Shown: piece after piece, positions 1 through 6,859 of the stretch
Numbering within the stretch: position 1 is the stretch's first letter
Layout of the letters: the number at the start of each line of letters is the position of its first letter
From: Deltaproteobacteria bacterium
GTDB taxonomy: Bacteria; Desulfobacterota; Anaeroferrophillalia; Anaeroferrophillales; Tharpellaceae
Direction: 5' to 3'
Length of the DNA: 12,294 nucleotides
Assembly (NCBI GenBank): GCA_030633185.1
Contig: DAOVTG010000055.1
Span: 1-12,294, forward strand
Notes under the pieces: generated by a model
The model's database searches: none
Seen by the model: the letters and a program-made list of their open reading frames with translations, nothing else
What the model was told of the DNA's origin: nothing
Made by a program: the position numbers and the translations under genes

Positions 1-1
1 G

Positions 2-295
2 ATGTTGGGGGAGAGTTGGTCTGAGGCCTTGACTGAAATTCGCCGCGAGAGTATTCGCTCCGGCCTGATGCCGACTATAAATGCCATGATGGCAGCCGGT
101 ATCGTCAGCCTGCCGGGTATGATGACCGGCCAGATTCTGGCTGGCAGTCCGCCTCTGGAGGCGGTTAAATATCAGATTATGATTATGTTTCTGATTGGTG
201 CCGGTAGTGGTTTTGGTACTATTGCCGCTGTTTCACTGGGCGCCCGTCGTCTCTTTGACAAGCGTCAGCGCCTGCGTCTTGAAAGACTGACTTGA
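2..295 (+). CDS. fetB: FetB/UPF0014-family ABC transporter permease, 5'-truncated by window edge
   Basis: This is the C-terminal 97 residues of an integral membrane permease of the UPF0014 (FetB/YbbM) family. In E. coli, FetB works with the ATPase FetA in iron export at the inner membrane. The recognisable family core is the stretch around MPTINAMMAAGIVSLPGMM followed by TGQILAG and AVKYQI (residues 23-59), then a hydrophobic segment (residues 59-80) and a basic tail. Family members are about 250-260 residues, so most of the protein lies left of the window, and the ATG at position 2 is probably an internal methionine. The partner ATPase gene is not visible. The next gene starts 26 nt downstream, so the two may be co-transcribed. 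The family assignment is firm; the transported ion is inferred from E. coli. Confidence 0.85.
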   Translation: MLGESWSEALTEIRRESIRSGLMPTINAMMAAGIVSLPGMMTGQILAGSPPLEAVKYQIMIMFLIGAGSGFGTIAAVSLGARRLFDKRQRLRLERLT

Positions 296-321
296 GATTA
301 GGAGGAGGTTGCAAATAAAAA

Positions 322-1260
322 TTGAAAAAAATCAAGTTTGGATTATTGCTGTTTGGGGTTGTGGCCTTACTGGTTGTAGTTGCAGCCGGGATCAGCCGGG
401 CGACACCGAGTGCAGGCTTGCAGGCGGTGGTGCGAGTCGCGAAAGTTAATGTCCGCAAGGCTCCCGATAAAAACAGCCGACGCCTTTTCTCGCTGCGGCG
501 AAAAAGTATGGTAAAAGTTTTGAAAGAGCGTGATCAATGGCTTTATATTGCCACTGATACAGGCCGTCGGGGTTGGCTTTTCAAATCTTTGGTGCGGATT
601 GTCAAGCCGAGGAAGGTCAAGCCGAAAATAGAATTTTTCAGTAATGGTCTGGAATCGGAGCAGGAGCTTTTTTTCGTTTCGTTGATCAGCCGTTTGGGTT
701 CACAACTGGTTGCTGTTGAGGTTCGGTATTTTGATTTTGTCGTTTCCAGACTTGATGCAGATGCGGTTTCCGGGTCTGACCCGGGCATCGGGAAGGAGGC
801 CGTACCATGGCTGTTGGTTTTGCGGGTTCCCTTCAGCCGGGATCTTTATCAACAGGAAAAAGGTAATGATCTTGAAGTCGGAACCATCGATCTTCTGCTT
901 TATCAAGGTTATTTAAAGGTGATGTTGGAGAGCCGTGACTTGATGATTGCGGAGATTAAAAAAAATCCTCAATTATGGAATGCGGCTGGAGCCGGTTCCG
1001 GGGCCGTGAAGGTGTTGATTGTCTTAAAGAGTGAGAATGGTGATCAAGTGGTTCTGAGTGGCTTCAGGGAACGTGGTTTTCCGGTTTTCAATGACTATAT
1101 CATTCTCGAAATACATGGTTTTTCGCAGTTTTCCTTACATTCAACAATGTCCGCTAATGTTGCCGACTTTAACCAGTTTGTCCTGCCGCCGTCGCAACTG
1201 CCTGACGGCAGTCGGGCACCGGCCGCCCTGGCCTATGATTTTTTCGGTTTTTCTTATTAG
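322..1260 (+). CDS. Membrane-anchored or exported protein with one SH3b domain, function unknown
   Basis: This 312-residue protein is not one I recognise as a whole. A basic start (MKKIKFG) and a hydrophobic segment at about residues 7-25 form a signal peptide or N-terminal anchor. There is no lipobox cysteine. Residues about 36-95 look like a bacterial SH3 (SH3b) domain: VRVAKVNVRKAPDKNSRRL, then a WLYIAT strand and GRRGWLFKSLV. Such domains usually bind cell wall or other periplasmic ligands. The remaining 215 residues have alternating hydrophobic strands and match no family I know. The start is TTG, preceded by GGAGGAGG at 301-308 with a rather long spacing of 13 nt; no better start is in frame nearby. 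It follows the FetB-like gene by 26 nt. A periplasmic location is inference. Confidence 0.75.
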   Translation: MKKIKFGLLLFGVVALLVVVAAGISRATPSAGLQAVVRVAKVNVRKAPDKNSRRLFSLRRKSMVKVLKERDQWLYIATDTGRRGWLFKSLVRIVKPRKVKPKIEFFSNGLESEQELFFVSLISRLGSQLVAVEVRYFDFVVSRLDADAVSGSDPGIGKEAVPWLLVLRVPFSRDLYQQEKGNDLEVGTIDLLLYQGYLKVMLESRDLMIAEIKKNPQLWNAAGAGSGAVKVLIVLKSENGDQVVLSGFRERGFPVFNDYIILEIHGFSQFSLHSTMSANVADFNQFVLPPSQLPDGSRAPAALAYDFFGFSY

Positions 1261-1275
1261 TCTAGAGATTTAGGC

Positions 1276-1305
1276 TTGACAGCTGTCCCTTTCTTTAATT
1301 ATAGG
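1276..1305 (+). promoter_or_regulatory. Candidate sigma70 promoter for the serA operon
   Basis: A perfect -35 hexamer TTGACA at 1276-1281 is followed after 18 nt by TATAGG at 1300-1305, which matches four of six bases of the -10 consensus. It lies in the 160-nt gap before serA, oriented towards it, and is the best promoter match I see in that gap. Transcription would start near 1312, giving a leader of about 110 nt. Confidence 0.45.
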
Positions 1306-1367
1306 GAGTAGCTTTTCTTGTTTATTTTTTGGTAACTAAAAGGGTTATAGCAAGAAGTGGGCTTTTA

Positions 1368-1409
1368 CTGCCGACTGCTGACGGCCCATTGTCGACTGTT
1401 TTCAGTCCA
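1368..1409 (+). repeat. Degenerate 7-bp tandem repeat upstream of serA
   Basis: Six consecutive heptamers can be read: CTGCCGA, CTGCTGA, CGGCCCA, TTGTCGA, CTGTTTT, CAGTCCA. The consensus is close to CTGCCGA, with decay towards the 3' end. The array ends right at the serA ribosome binding site (AGAGG, 1409-1413). The first two units match well; the later ones are weak, so it may be a remnant of an expanded heptamer or partly chance. Confidence 0.35.
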
Positions 1410-1420
1410 GAGGTTGAAAA

Positions 1421-3022
1421 TTGAGTAAATATAGAGTTTTAGTAAGTGATAAGATGTCCCCGAAAGGGATTGAAGTGTTTGCCGGTTATGACGATATCGA
1501 AGTCGATGTCAAGGTCGGCATGTCACCTGAAGAGCTGCTGGCCGTAATCGGTGAGTATGATGGTCTGGCGATTCGCAGTGCGACCAAGGTGACCGCCGAG
1601 GTAATTGCTGCGGCTGGACGTTTAAAGGTCGTCGGCCGGGCCGGAATTGGGGTTGATAATGTCGATATCCCTGCAGCAACGACGCGTGGGGTTGTGGTTA
1701 TGAACACCCCGAAAGGCAACACCATAACCACGGCCGAGCATACTATCTCAATGATGCTGGCCTTAAGTCGTAATATTCCGCAGGCGACCTCGTCGATGAA
1801 AAGCGGTAAGTGGGAAAAGAGCCGTTTTATGGGAAAAGAGCTCTTTAACAAAGTCTTAGGCGTCGTCGGATTAGGTAATATTGGAGCCATTGTTGCGGAT
1901 CGGGCACAAGGGTTAAAGATGAAGGTTATCGCTTTTGACCCCTTTATCTCGGAAGATAGAGCCGCTAATATGGATATCGAACTGGTTTCATTGGAAGATC
2001 TTTTTCGCCGGGCCGACTATATCTCGGTTCACACCCCGATGACCAAAGATACCCGTCATATGATCAACCGGGAGAGTTTCGGCCTGATGAAGGATAGTGT
2101 CCGCATTATTAACTGTGCTCGGGGCGGCATTATCAAGGAGGACGATCTCTATGAAGCCCTGCGGGACGGTCGGGTGAGCGGAGCCGCCTTTGATGTTTTT
2201 GAAGAGGAACCGCCGGCGGCCGAGCATCCGCTTTTTGAACTCGATAATTTTATCTGTACGCCTCATCTGGGAGCCTCGACCGATGAGGCTCAGGTCAATG
2301 TTGCCGTGGCCATCGCCGAACAGATTGCCGACTATCTTTGTGACGGCACTATTGTCAACGCCCTTAATGTCCCCGGGGTCAGCGCTGAAGTGCTGAAGGT
2401 GACCGGTCCATATCTTAATCTGGCGGAGAAGATGGGTCGTTTTTACACCCAGCTCTGCAGCGGTAATAGTTGTGGCTTGAGTGAAGTTCGTATCGAGTAT
2501 AAGGGCAAGGTTACCGACCATGATACGGAGCCGCTTACCACGGCCCTGCTCAAAGGTTTGTTGACCCCGATGGTTGGCGACCTGGTAAATTTCGTCAATG
2601 CTCCTTCAATTGCCAAGGAGCGCGGGATTTCGGTGGTTGAGGCCAAAACCGAGGAGGCCGGTAACTTTTCCAGCATGATTTCACTGATAGGTAAAAACGG
2701 TAGCGATCAACACTCAATCTCCGGCGCTCTTTTTGGTAAAACCGAGCCCCGGATTGTCAAGGTCAACCAGTTTGAAATTGAAGCGATTCCCGAAGGCCAT
2801 CTTCTGATTGTCTACGCCCATGATAAACCCGGGGTGATCGGTTCGATCGGCTCATATCTGGGAGAAAACAAGATTAATATAGGGCGTATGCAATTTGGTC
2901 GAGAAGGGGTCGGCGGGATGTCTCTCTCTTTAGTGCAGATCGATGGCTCTATCGAAGTTGAGGTGGTCAGCGGTCTGACAACCCTGCCGAATATTGTCTC
3001 GGTCAAAGAGATTTATTTATAA
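1421..3022 (+). CDS. serA: D-3-phosphoglycerate dehydrogenase, long form with ACT domain
   Basis: The enzyme oxidises 3-phosphoglycerate to 3-phosphohydroxypyruvate with NAD+, the first committed step of serine synthesis in the cytosol. At 533 residues it is the long (type I) form. The substrate-binding domain begins at residue 1, with GRAGIGVDN at 72-80. The Rossmann fingerprint GLGNIG is at 150-155. The catalytic residues are Arg234 in CARGG, Glu263 in DVFEEEP and His282 in PHLGAST. An intervening domain covers about 320-455, and a C-terminal ACT domain (from HLLIVYAHDKPGVIGSIG, about 458-533) normally senses serine. The start is TTG with AGAGG seven nt upstream; the protein then opens with the usual MSKYRVLVSD. 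It leads a tight gene run with purA 37 nt downstream. Feedback inhibition by serine is likely from the ACT domain but not certain. Confidence 0.96.
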   Translation: MSKYRVLVSDKMSPKGIEVFAGYDDIEVDVKVGMSPEELLAVIGEYDGLAIRSATKVTAEVIAAAGRLKVVGRAGIGVDNVDIPAATTRGVVVMNTPKGNTITTAEHTISMMLALSRNIPQATSSMKSGKWEKSRFMGKELFNKVLGVVGLGNIGAIVADRAQGLKMKVIAFDPFISEDRAANMDIELVSLEDLFRRADYISVHTPMTKDTRHMINRESFGLMKDSVRIINCARGGIIKEDDLYEALRDGRVSGAAFDVFEEEPPAAEHPLFELDNFICTPHLGASTDEAQVNVAVAIAEQIADYLCDGTIVNALNVPGVSAEVLKVTGPYLNLAEKMGRFYTQLCSGNSCGLSEVRIEYKGKVTDHDTEPLTTALLKGLLTPMVGDLVNFVNAPSIAKERGISVVEAKTEEAGNFSSMISLIGKNGSDQHSISGALFGKTEPRIVKVNQFEIEAIPEGHLLIVYAHDKPGVIGSIGSYLGENKINIGRMQFGREGVGGMSLSLVQIDGSIEVEVVSGLTTLPNIVSVKEIYL

Positions 3023-3059
3023 GGGCTTACTCCAGTTCAAAAAAAAGGACTTAATTATT

Positions 3060-4367
3060 ATGGCAAATGTAGTGCTTATCGGAACCCAGTGGGGGGATGA
3101 GGGCAAAGGTAAAATTGTCGATCTTCTGACTGAATGGGCTGAGGTAGTAGTTCGTTTTCAGGGTGGTAATAATGCCGGTCATACTTTGGTGATTGAAGGG
3201 CAGCGTTATGCGTTGCATTTGATTCCCTCAGGTATTATGAGGCCCGGTAAAACCTGTGTTATCGGCAGTGGTGTGGTGATAGATCTGAAAATCCTGCTTA
3301 AAGAGATCGAGATGTTGAAGACCCAAAGCGGTCGGGAAGTTCTTTCTCAACTGGTTTTAAGTGATGAGGCCCACTTAATTCTCGAAAGCCATCGTCGTCT
3401 TGATCAGGCCCGGGAACGTCAGCGGGGAGCTGCCAAAATCGGCACAACCGGGCGTGGTATCGGCCCGGCTTATGAAAGTAAAATGGCGCGTTGGGGTTTA
3501 AGGCTTGGTGACCTTCTGGCTCCGGAAGAGGTGTTGCGCGGCCGGCTTGAGGCTCTGCTTGAGCAACACAATCTTTTGCTTGAGAAGATTTACGGTGAGG
3601 AACCGGTCTCTTTGGAACCGATTCTTGATGAACTTAAAGAGGCGGCCGCAATCGTTGGCTCGGCGATTAAAAAAGTGCCGTATGAGATGGCCCGCTATCT
3701 TGAAAAGGGTGAATCAATTCTTTTTGAAGGAGCTCAGGGCAGCCTGCTCGATATTGATCACGGGACCTACCCTTTTGTGACCTCTTCTTCGACTATGGCC
3801 GCCAATGCCTGCGCTTCATCAGGGGTCGGGGTGACCTCGATTAATGAGGTTGTCGGGGTCGTCAAGGCCTACACCACCCGGGTCGGCAGTGGTCCTTTTC
3901 CGGTCGAACTTGACGATCAGATTGGTGAACATTTAAGTGTTAAAGGCGGTGAGGTCGGTACGACCACCGGTCGCCCGCGGCGCTGCGGCTGGCTCGACAT
4001 GGTGGCTCTGCGCTACGTCGTGCTGCTTAATGGCTTGGACAGTTTTGCTTTAACCAAACTTGATGTTTTGTCCGGACTTAAAACCATCAAGGTGTGTGAA
4101 GCTTATCGCCTGCGCGGCGAAGTGATCGACTATTTTCCTTCATCAATCGAAGATCTTGCGGCCTGTGATCCGATTCTGACCGAGTTTGAGGGTTGGAATG
4201 AGGATATTTCAGGGATTCTGGATTACGATCTACTGCCGGAAAATGCGAAAAAGTATATCACCTATATTGAAGATAATCTTGGTATTAAAGCGATGCTGGT
4301 TTCCGTCGGTCCCGATCGCAAAGAGACCATAATTCGCCATAATCCGTTTGTTAGTTCAGTTGCTTAG
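3060..4367 (+). CDS. purA: Adenylosuccinate synthetase
   Basis: The enzyme condenses IMP and aspartate with GTP to give adenylosuccinate, the first of two steps from IMP to AMP. The 435-residue length is normal. WGDEGKGK (residues 11-18) carries the catalytic Asp13, and NNAGHT carries the catalytic His41, both at the same numbers as in E. coli. GTTGRGIGP (128-136) is the IMP-binding loop. Further conserved blocks are EGAQGSLLDIDHGTYPFVTS, TRVGSGPFP and TTGRPRRCGW. I chose the ATG at 3060 because the match with the E. coli numbering starts there and AAGGA lies 10 nt upstream; an in-frame extension to 2994 would overlap the end of serA and add residues unlike the family. moaA follows after 9 nt, so the genes are probably co-transcribed. 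Confidence 0.97.
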   Translation: MANVVLIGTQWGDEGKGKIVDLLTEWAEVVVRFQGGNNAGHTLVIEGQRYALHLIPSGIMRPGKTCVIGSGVVIDLKILLKEIEMLKTQSGREVLSQLVLSDEAHLILESHRRLDQARERQRGAAKIGTTGRGIGPAYESKMARWGLRLGDLLAPEEVLRGRLEALLEQHNLLLEKIYGEEPVSLEPILDELKEAAAIVGSAIKKVPYEMARYLEKGESILFEGAQGSLLDIDHGTYPFVTSSSTMAANACASSGVGVTSINEVVGVVKAYTTRVGSGPFPVELDDQIGEHLSVKGGEVGTTTGRPRRCGWLDMVALRYVVLLNGLDSFALTKLDVLSGLKTIKVCEAYRLRGEVIDYFPSSIEDLAACDPILTEFEGWNEDISGILDYDLLPENAKKYITYIEDNLGIKAMLVSVGPDRKETIIRHNPFVSSVA

Positions 4368-4376
4368 GATTTTTTG

Positions 4377-5369
4377 ATGTTTAAACTGCCTCTGCAGGAT
4401 GGTCATAATCGGCTGGTGAGTTATGTCCGAATTTCGGTGACTGACCGTTGTAACTTGCGTTGCAGTTACTGCTCGGCACCGTCCTTTTCTTCAAATTATC
4501 GAGAGCAGATCTTGAGTTACGAAGAGATTGTTCGGTTGGTGCGGGTGTTGGTGAACTTAGGCGTCGACAAGGTCAGGCTGACCGGCGGTGAGCCCTTGGT
4601 GCGCCGTCATATAGACTCTCTTATTACTCGCCTTAATGATATTGTCGGAATCAACGATATCAGTCTGACCACTAATGGGGTGCTCCTGGAAAAACTTGCC
4701 GACCCTCTTCGGGACGCCGGTTTGAGGCGTATCAATATCAGTCTCGATACCCTTGATCGAAAGAGATTTAAAGAGATTACCGGGCGTGACTATTTTACCC
4801 GGGTACGGGCCGGAATCGAGGCCGCGTTGGCGGTCGGTTTTGATCCGGTCAAGGTCAACGTGGTGGTCATGCGTGGGGTTAACGATGATGAACTGCTAGA
4901 CTTTGCGGCCCTGACCCTGAACTCTCCCCTGCATATTCGTTTTATCGAATATATGCCGATTGGTGTCTCTTCAACCTGGAGCGGAGACAAGGTGGTTACC
5001 GGGGCCCAAATGTTGGCCCGGATCTCTGAAAATTTAGGGAAACTGGAGCCGGTGGTTGCCGAATCCGGTGGTCCCGCCCGTCTCTATCATTTGCCGGGGG
5101 CTTCCGGTCGAATCGGCGTGATTACGGCGATGAGCAACCATTTTTGTGCAACCTGCAACCGGATCCGGATAACTGCTGATGGTCGTCTGCGCCCCTGTCT
5201 GCTCTCTGATGATGAGTTTGACCTGAAAAAGGTTTTGCGGGCTGACGGTGATCCTTTAGAGATTGTTGAGCTGGTTCGGCAAGCGGTGGCTGGTAAATCG
5301 TCGGAGCATGGCATGTCCTGTAATGCCGAGCGCAAATGTACTCGGCTGATGTCGACAATAGGCGGTTGA
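4377..5369 (+). CDS. moaA: GTP 3',8-cyclase (molybdenum cofactor biosynthesis radical SAM enzyme)
   Basis: MoaA uses S-adenosylmethionine radical chemistry to convert GTP to 3',8-cyclo-7,8-dihydro-GTP, the first step of molybdenum cofactor synthesis. The N-terminal 4Fe-4S cluster cysteines are Cys25, Cys29 and Cys32 in DRCNLRCSYC. LTGGEP is the SAM-binding motif. The second, substrate-binding cluster cysteines are Cys257, Cys260 and Cys274, with the standard CxxCx13C spacing. The protein ends in STIGG, keeping the C-terminal Gly-Gly tail that MoaA needs for catalysis. The length of 330 residues is normal. The ATG at 4377 has TAGGA 7 nt upstream; a TTG just before it (4374) is also in frame but sits too close to that site. 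moaC follows after 2 nt, so translational coupling is likely. Confidence 0.97.
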   Translation: MFKLPLQDGHNRLVSYVRISVTDRCNLRCSYCSAPSFSSNYREQILSYEEIVRLVRVLVNLGVDKVRLTGGEPLVRRHIDSLITRLNDIVGINDISLTTNGVLLEKLADPLRDAGLRRINISLDTLDRKRFKEITGRDYFTRVRAGIEAALAVGFDPVKVNVVVMRGVNDDELLDFAALTLNSPLHIRFIEYMPIGVSSTWSGDKVVTGAQMLARISENLGKLEPVVAESGGPARLYHLPGASGRIGVITAMSNHFCATCNRIRITADGRLRPCLLSDDEFDLKKVLRADGDPLEIVELVRQAVAGKSSEHGMSCNAERKCTRLMSTIGG

Positions 5370-5371
5370 AG

Positions 5372-6163
5372 ATGTCGGTTTTGAGTCATCTTGATGCCCG
5401 CGGTCAGGCGGCGATGGTAGATGTCGGTGGCAAACCTGTGACTCGGCGCTATGCCCGGGCCTGGGGTCGTCTTGCATTGACCCCCGAAACCCTCGAAATG
5501 ATAACCTCTCAGGGTTTGGCCAAGGGTGATGTTTTTGGGGCGGCCCGGCTGGCCGGAATTATGGCGGCCAAACGGACGGGGGAGCTCATTCCTCTTTGTC
5601 ATCCTCTGCCCTTATCCTGGGTCGGAGTTGAACTTATACCTCTCTTTTCTCAATCTCTTATCGTGATAGTGGCTGAGGCTTCCCTGGCGGGTCAGACCGG
5701 TATCGAGATGGAGGCCTTGACGGCCGTAACCATTGCCGGGCTGACGGTCTATGATATGTGTAAAGCCGTCGATAAATCGATGATCTTAAGCGAGGTTGCC
5801 CTGCTCGAAAAAAAGGGCGGCCGCAGTGGTCACTATTTTGCCGGGGAGCGTTCCCGGCTGTTGAATGAGATAACTGAAATCGAGCTTGAGAGTGACAATC
5901 TGGTTTTTTGGAACTGTTTGTCAAATGGAGAGGTTGAATTCAGACTGAATCAAAGCGGTGGCCCTCTTTTAGGAAAGGTTGCCGATCGCCGGGGTGGTTG
6001 GTTAATTGATCAAGACCTACTTGCCGACGCTGTCGTGGTTCTTGGCAGAGCGTTGCTTTATTCTATCTCTCCAACGAAGGATGAGAGTTCCGGTAGTGGT
6101 CTCTTGCGGGTGGTAAAACCAGGTTGCCTGGAGAGTGACGCGCTCTTTGCCGTACTTAAATAA
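5372..6163 (+). CDS. moaC: Cyclic pyranopterin monophosphate synthase MoaC with unusual C-terminal extension
   Basis: MoaC converts the MoaA product to cyclic pyranopterin monophosphate, the second step of molybdenum cofactor synthesis. From the ATG at 5372 the residues fall on E. coli MoaC numbering: Lys51, His77 in LCHPLPL, Glu112 and Glu114 in IEMEALTA, Asp128 and Lys131 in YDMCKAVDK. This both supports function and fixes the start. MoaC proteins normally end near residue 160, but this one has 263 residues. The extra part (about 160-263) contains NLVFWNCLSNGEVEFRLN and a strand-rich GRALLYSISP segment. I cannot assign it to a family; the spacing of Gly and hydrophobic residues faintly recalls a lipoyl/biotinyl-type barrel, which is only a guess. 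No moaB, mogA or moaE is present nearby. Confidence 0.93.
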   Translation: MSVLSHLDARGQAAMVDVGGKPVTRRYARAWGRLALTPETLEMITSQGLAKGDVFGAARLAGIMAAKRTGELIPLCHPLPLSWVGVELIPLFSQSLIVIVAEASLAGQTGIEMEALTAVTIAGLTVYDMCKAVDKSMILSEVALLEKKGGRSGHYFAGERSRLLNEITEIELESDNLVFWNCLSNGEVEFRLNQSGGPLLGKVADRRGGWLIDQDLLADAVVVLGRALLYSISPTKDESSGSGLLRVVKPGCLESDALFAVLK

Positions 6164-6195
6164 TCATAACTATTCAGGTGCCGTTCCGTCTCGGT

Positions 6196-6279
6196 TGGGG
6201 TCATTTCTTGACGATGGCGTATCGAGATAATCGGATAAGTTGAAAAACTGCCAACAGCCATTGTCAAGATGTGACCCCA
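6196..6279. repeat. Palindromic intergenic element with 23-bp imperfect inverted repeats
   Basis: The left arm (6196-6218) begins TGGGGTCA and the right arm (6257-6279) ends TGACCCCA. Reverse-complementing the right arm gives 20 matches in 23 positions with the left arm, and no gaps. The 38-nt interior holds a smaller GTTG/CAAC hairpin (6239-6255). There is no T-tract after the right arm, so it is not a typical intrinsic terminator, and no protein is encoded inside. It sits between moaC and the heat shock gene. It could be a small non-autonomous mobile element or a dispersed palindromic repeat; copy number decides. Confidence 0.7.
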
Positions 6280-6299
6280 TTTATGAGGGCGAAGCAATG

Positions 6300-6328
6300 T
6301 TCACCGCTATCCGCTGTAACTTTATGAT
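6300..6328 (+). promoter_or_regulatory. Candidate promoter for the small heat shock gene
   Basis: TTCACC at 6300-6305 (four of six matches to the -35 consensus) and TATGAT at 6323-6328 (five of six to the -10) are 17 nt apart. They lie about 45 nt before the start codon at 6371 and after the palindromic element. The spacing is ideal for sigma70; I see no full sigma32 promoter or CIRCE operator. Confidence 0.4.
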
Positions 6329-6370
6329 GGATACGTAAATAGTTTACATATTGTTGAAGAGGAGGAACCT

Positions 6371-6817
6371 GTGAGTAGAAAAAAGGATGAAACCTTCGAT
6401 ATGCTCTTCTCGATGAAAAACAAGATGGATCGGTTTTTTTCTATTTCGGAGTCGGATTCGGGGCCTTTTGGCCTGCAACCGGGTTCACATTGGTCGCCGG
6501 CCGTAGATCTCTTTGATTTAGGGGATGAATATCGGGTCGTGATTGAGATCCCAGGGATTGAGAAAGAGCAGGTTGAGTTGTCGGTGTATGCCGACAAGGT
6601 GGTGATAAAGGGGCGGCGTGAAGAGAGTTTCGATGTTGCAGGCAGGGCTGAAGTCCTCTGTCTTGAGCGGGTCTACGGGCGCTTTGAAAGAGTGATTTTA
6701 CTGCTCGATCCGGTTGATGCAGAGCATGTTAAAGCCACGCTGAAAAATGGGGTTCTGACAATCCGACTGATCAAAAAAAATATTGAAATCGGCAAAAAGA
6801 ATATTGCCATCGAGTAA
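6371..6817 (+). CDS. Hsp20/alpha-crystallin family small heat shock protein
   Basis: This is an ATP-independent cytosolic chaperone that binds unfolding proteins and usually forms large oligomers. Its 148 residues are typical. The N-terminal arm (1-40) carries several Phe and Met. The alpha-crystallin domain starts at HWSPAVDLFD (residue 40) and includes EIPGI (59-63), RVYGRFERVILL (100-111) and the family signature LKNGVLTIRL (124-133). An I-x-I motif (IAI, 145-147) at the very end would dock neighbouring dimers. The start is GTG with a strong GGAGG (6361-6365) 5 nt upstream. It appears to have its own promoter and is separated from moaC by 207 nt. Heat induction is typical of the family but no heat-shock-specific control site is evident. 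Confidence 0.93.
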   Translation: MSRKKDETFDMLFSMKNKMDRFFSISESDSGPFGLQPGSHWSPAVDLFDLGDEYRVVIEIPGIEKEQVELSVYADKVVIKGRREESFDVAGRAEVLCLERVYGRFERVILLLDPVDAEHVKATLKNGVLTIRLIKKNIEIGKKNIAIE

Positions 6818-6826
6818 GGGCAATAT
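6801..6826 (+). other. Hairpin spanning the hsp20 stop codon
   Basis: ATATTGCC at 6801-6808 pairs perfectly with GGCAATAT at 6819-6826 around a 10-nt loop that contains the stop codon TAA (6815-6817). No T-run follows, so it is not a standard terminator. It might protect the 3' end of the message or partly separate the gene from ispE 42 nt downstream, or be chance. Confidence 0.35.
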
Positions 6827-6859
6827 CGGCCATGTTATTTCCTTACAGGTCTTAGATTT

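Noticed and set aside
1988..2521. Minus-strand open frame of 177 codons inside serA
   Set aside because: It lies wholly within a clearly conserved gene and has no recognisable domain or ribosome site; a codon-bias shadow.
5087..5602. Minus-strand open frame of 171 codons across moaA and moaC
   Set aside because: Antisense to two well-conserved genes; low-complexity, Arg/Pro-rich translation typical of a shadow.
6274..6282. ACCCCATTT resembling a sigma32 -10 element before the heat shock gene
   Set aside because: The only TTGAAA-like match (6240-6245) is about 29 nt away, far more than the 13-15 nt needed, and the CCCCA is part of the inverted-repeat arm.
6058..6297. Minus-strand open frame of 79 codons over the palindromic element
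   Set aside because: It overlaps the end of moaC in antisense, has no family features, and its openness is explained by the coding strand and the repeat.
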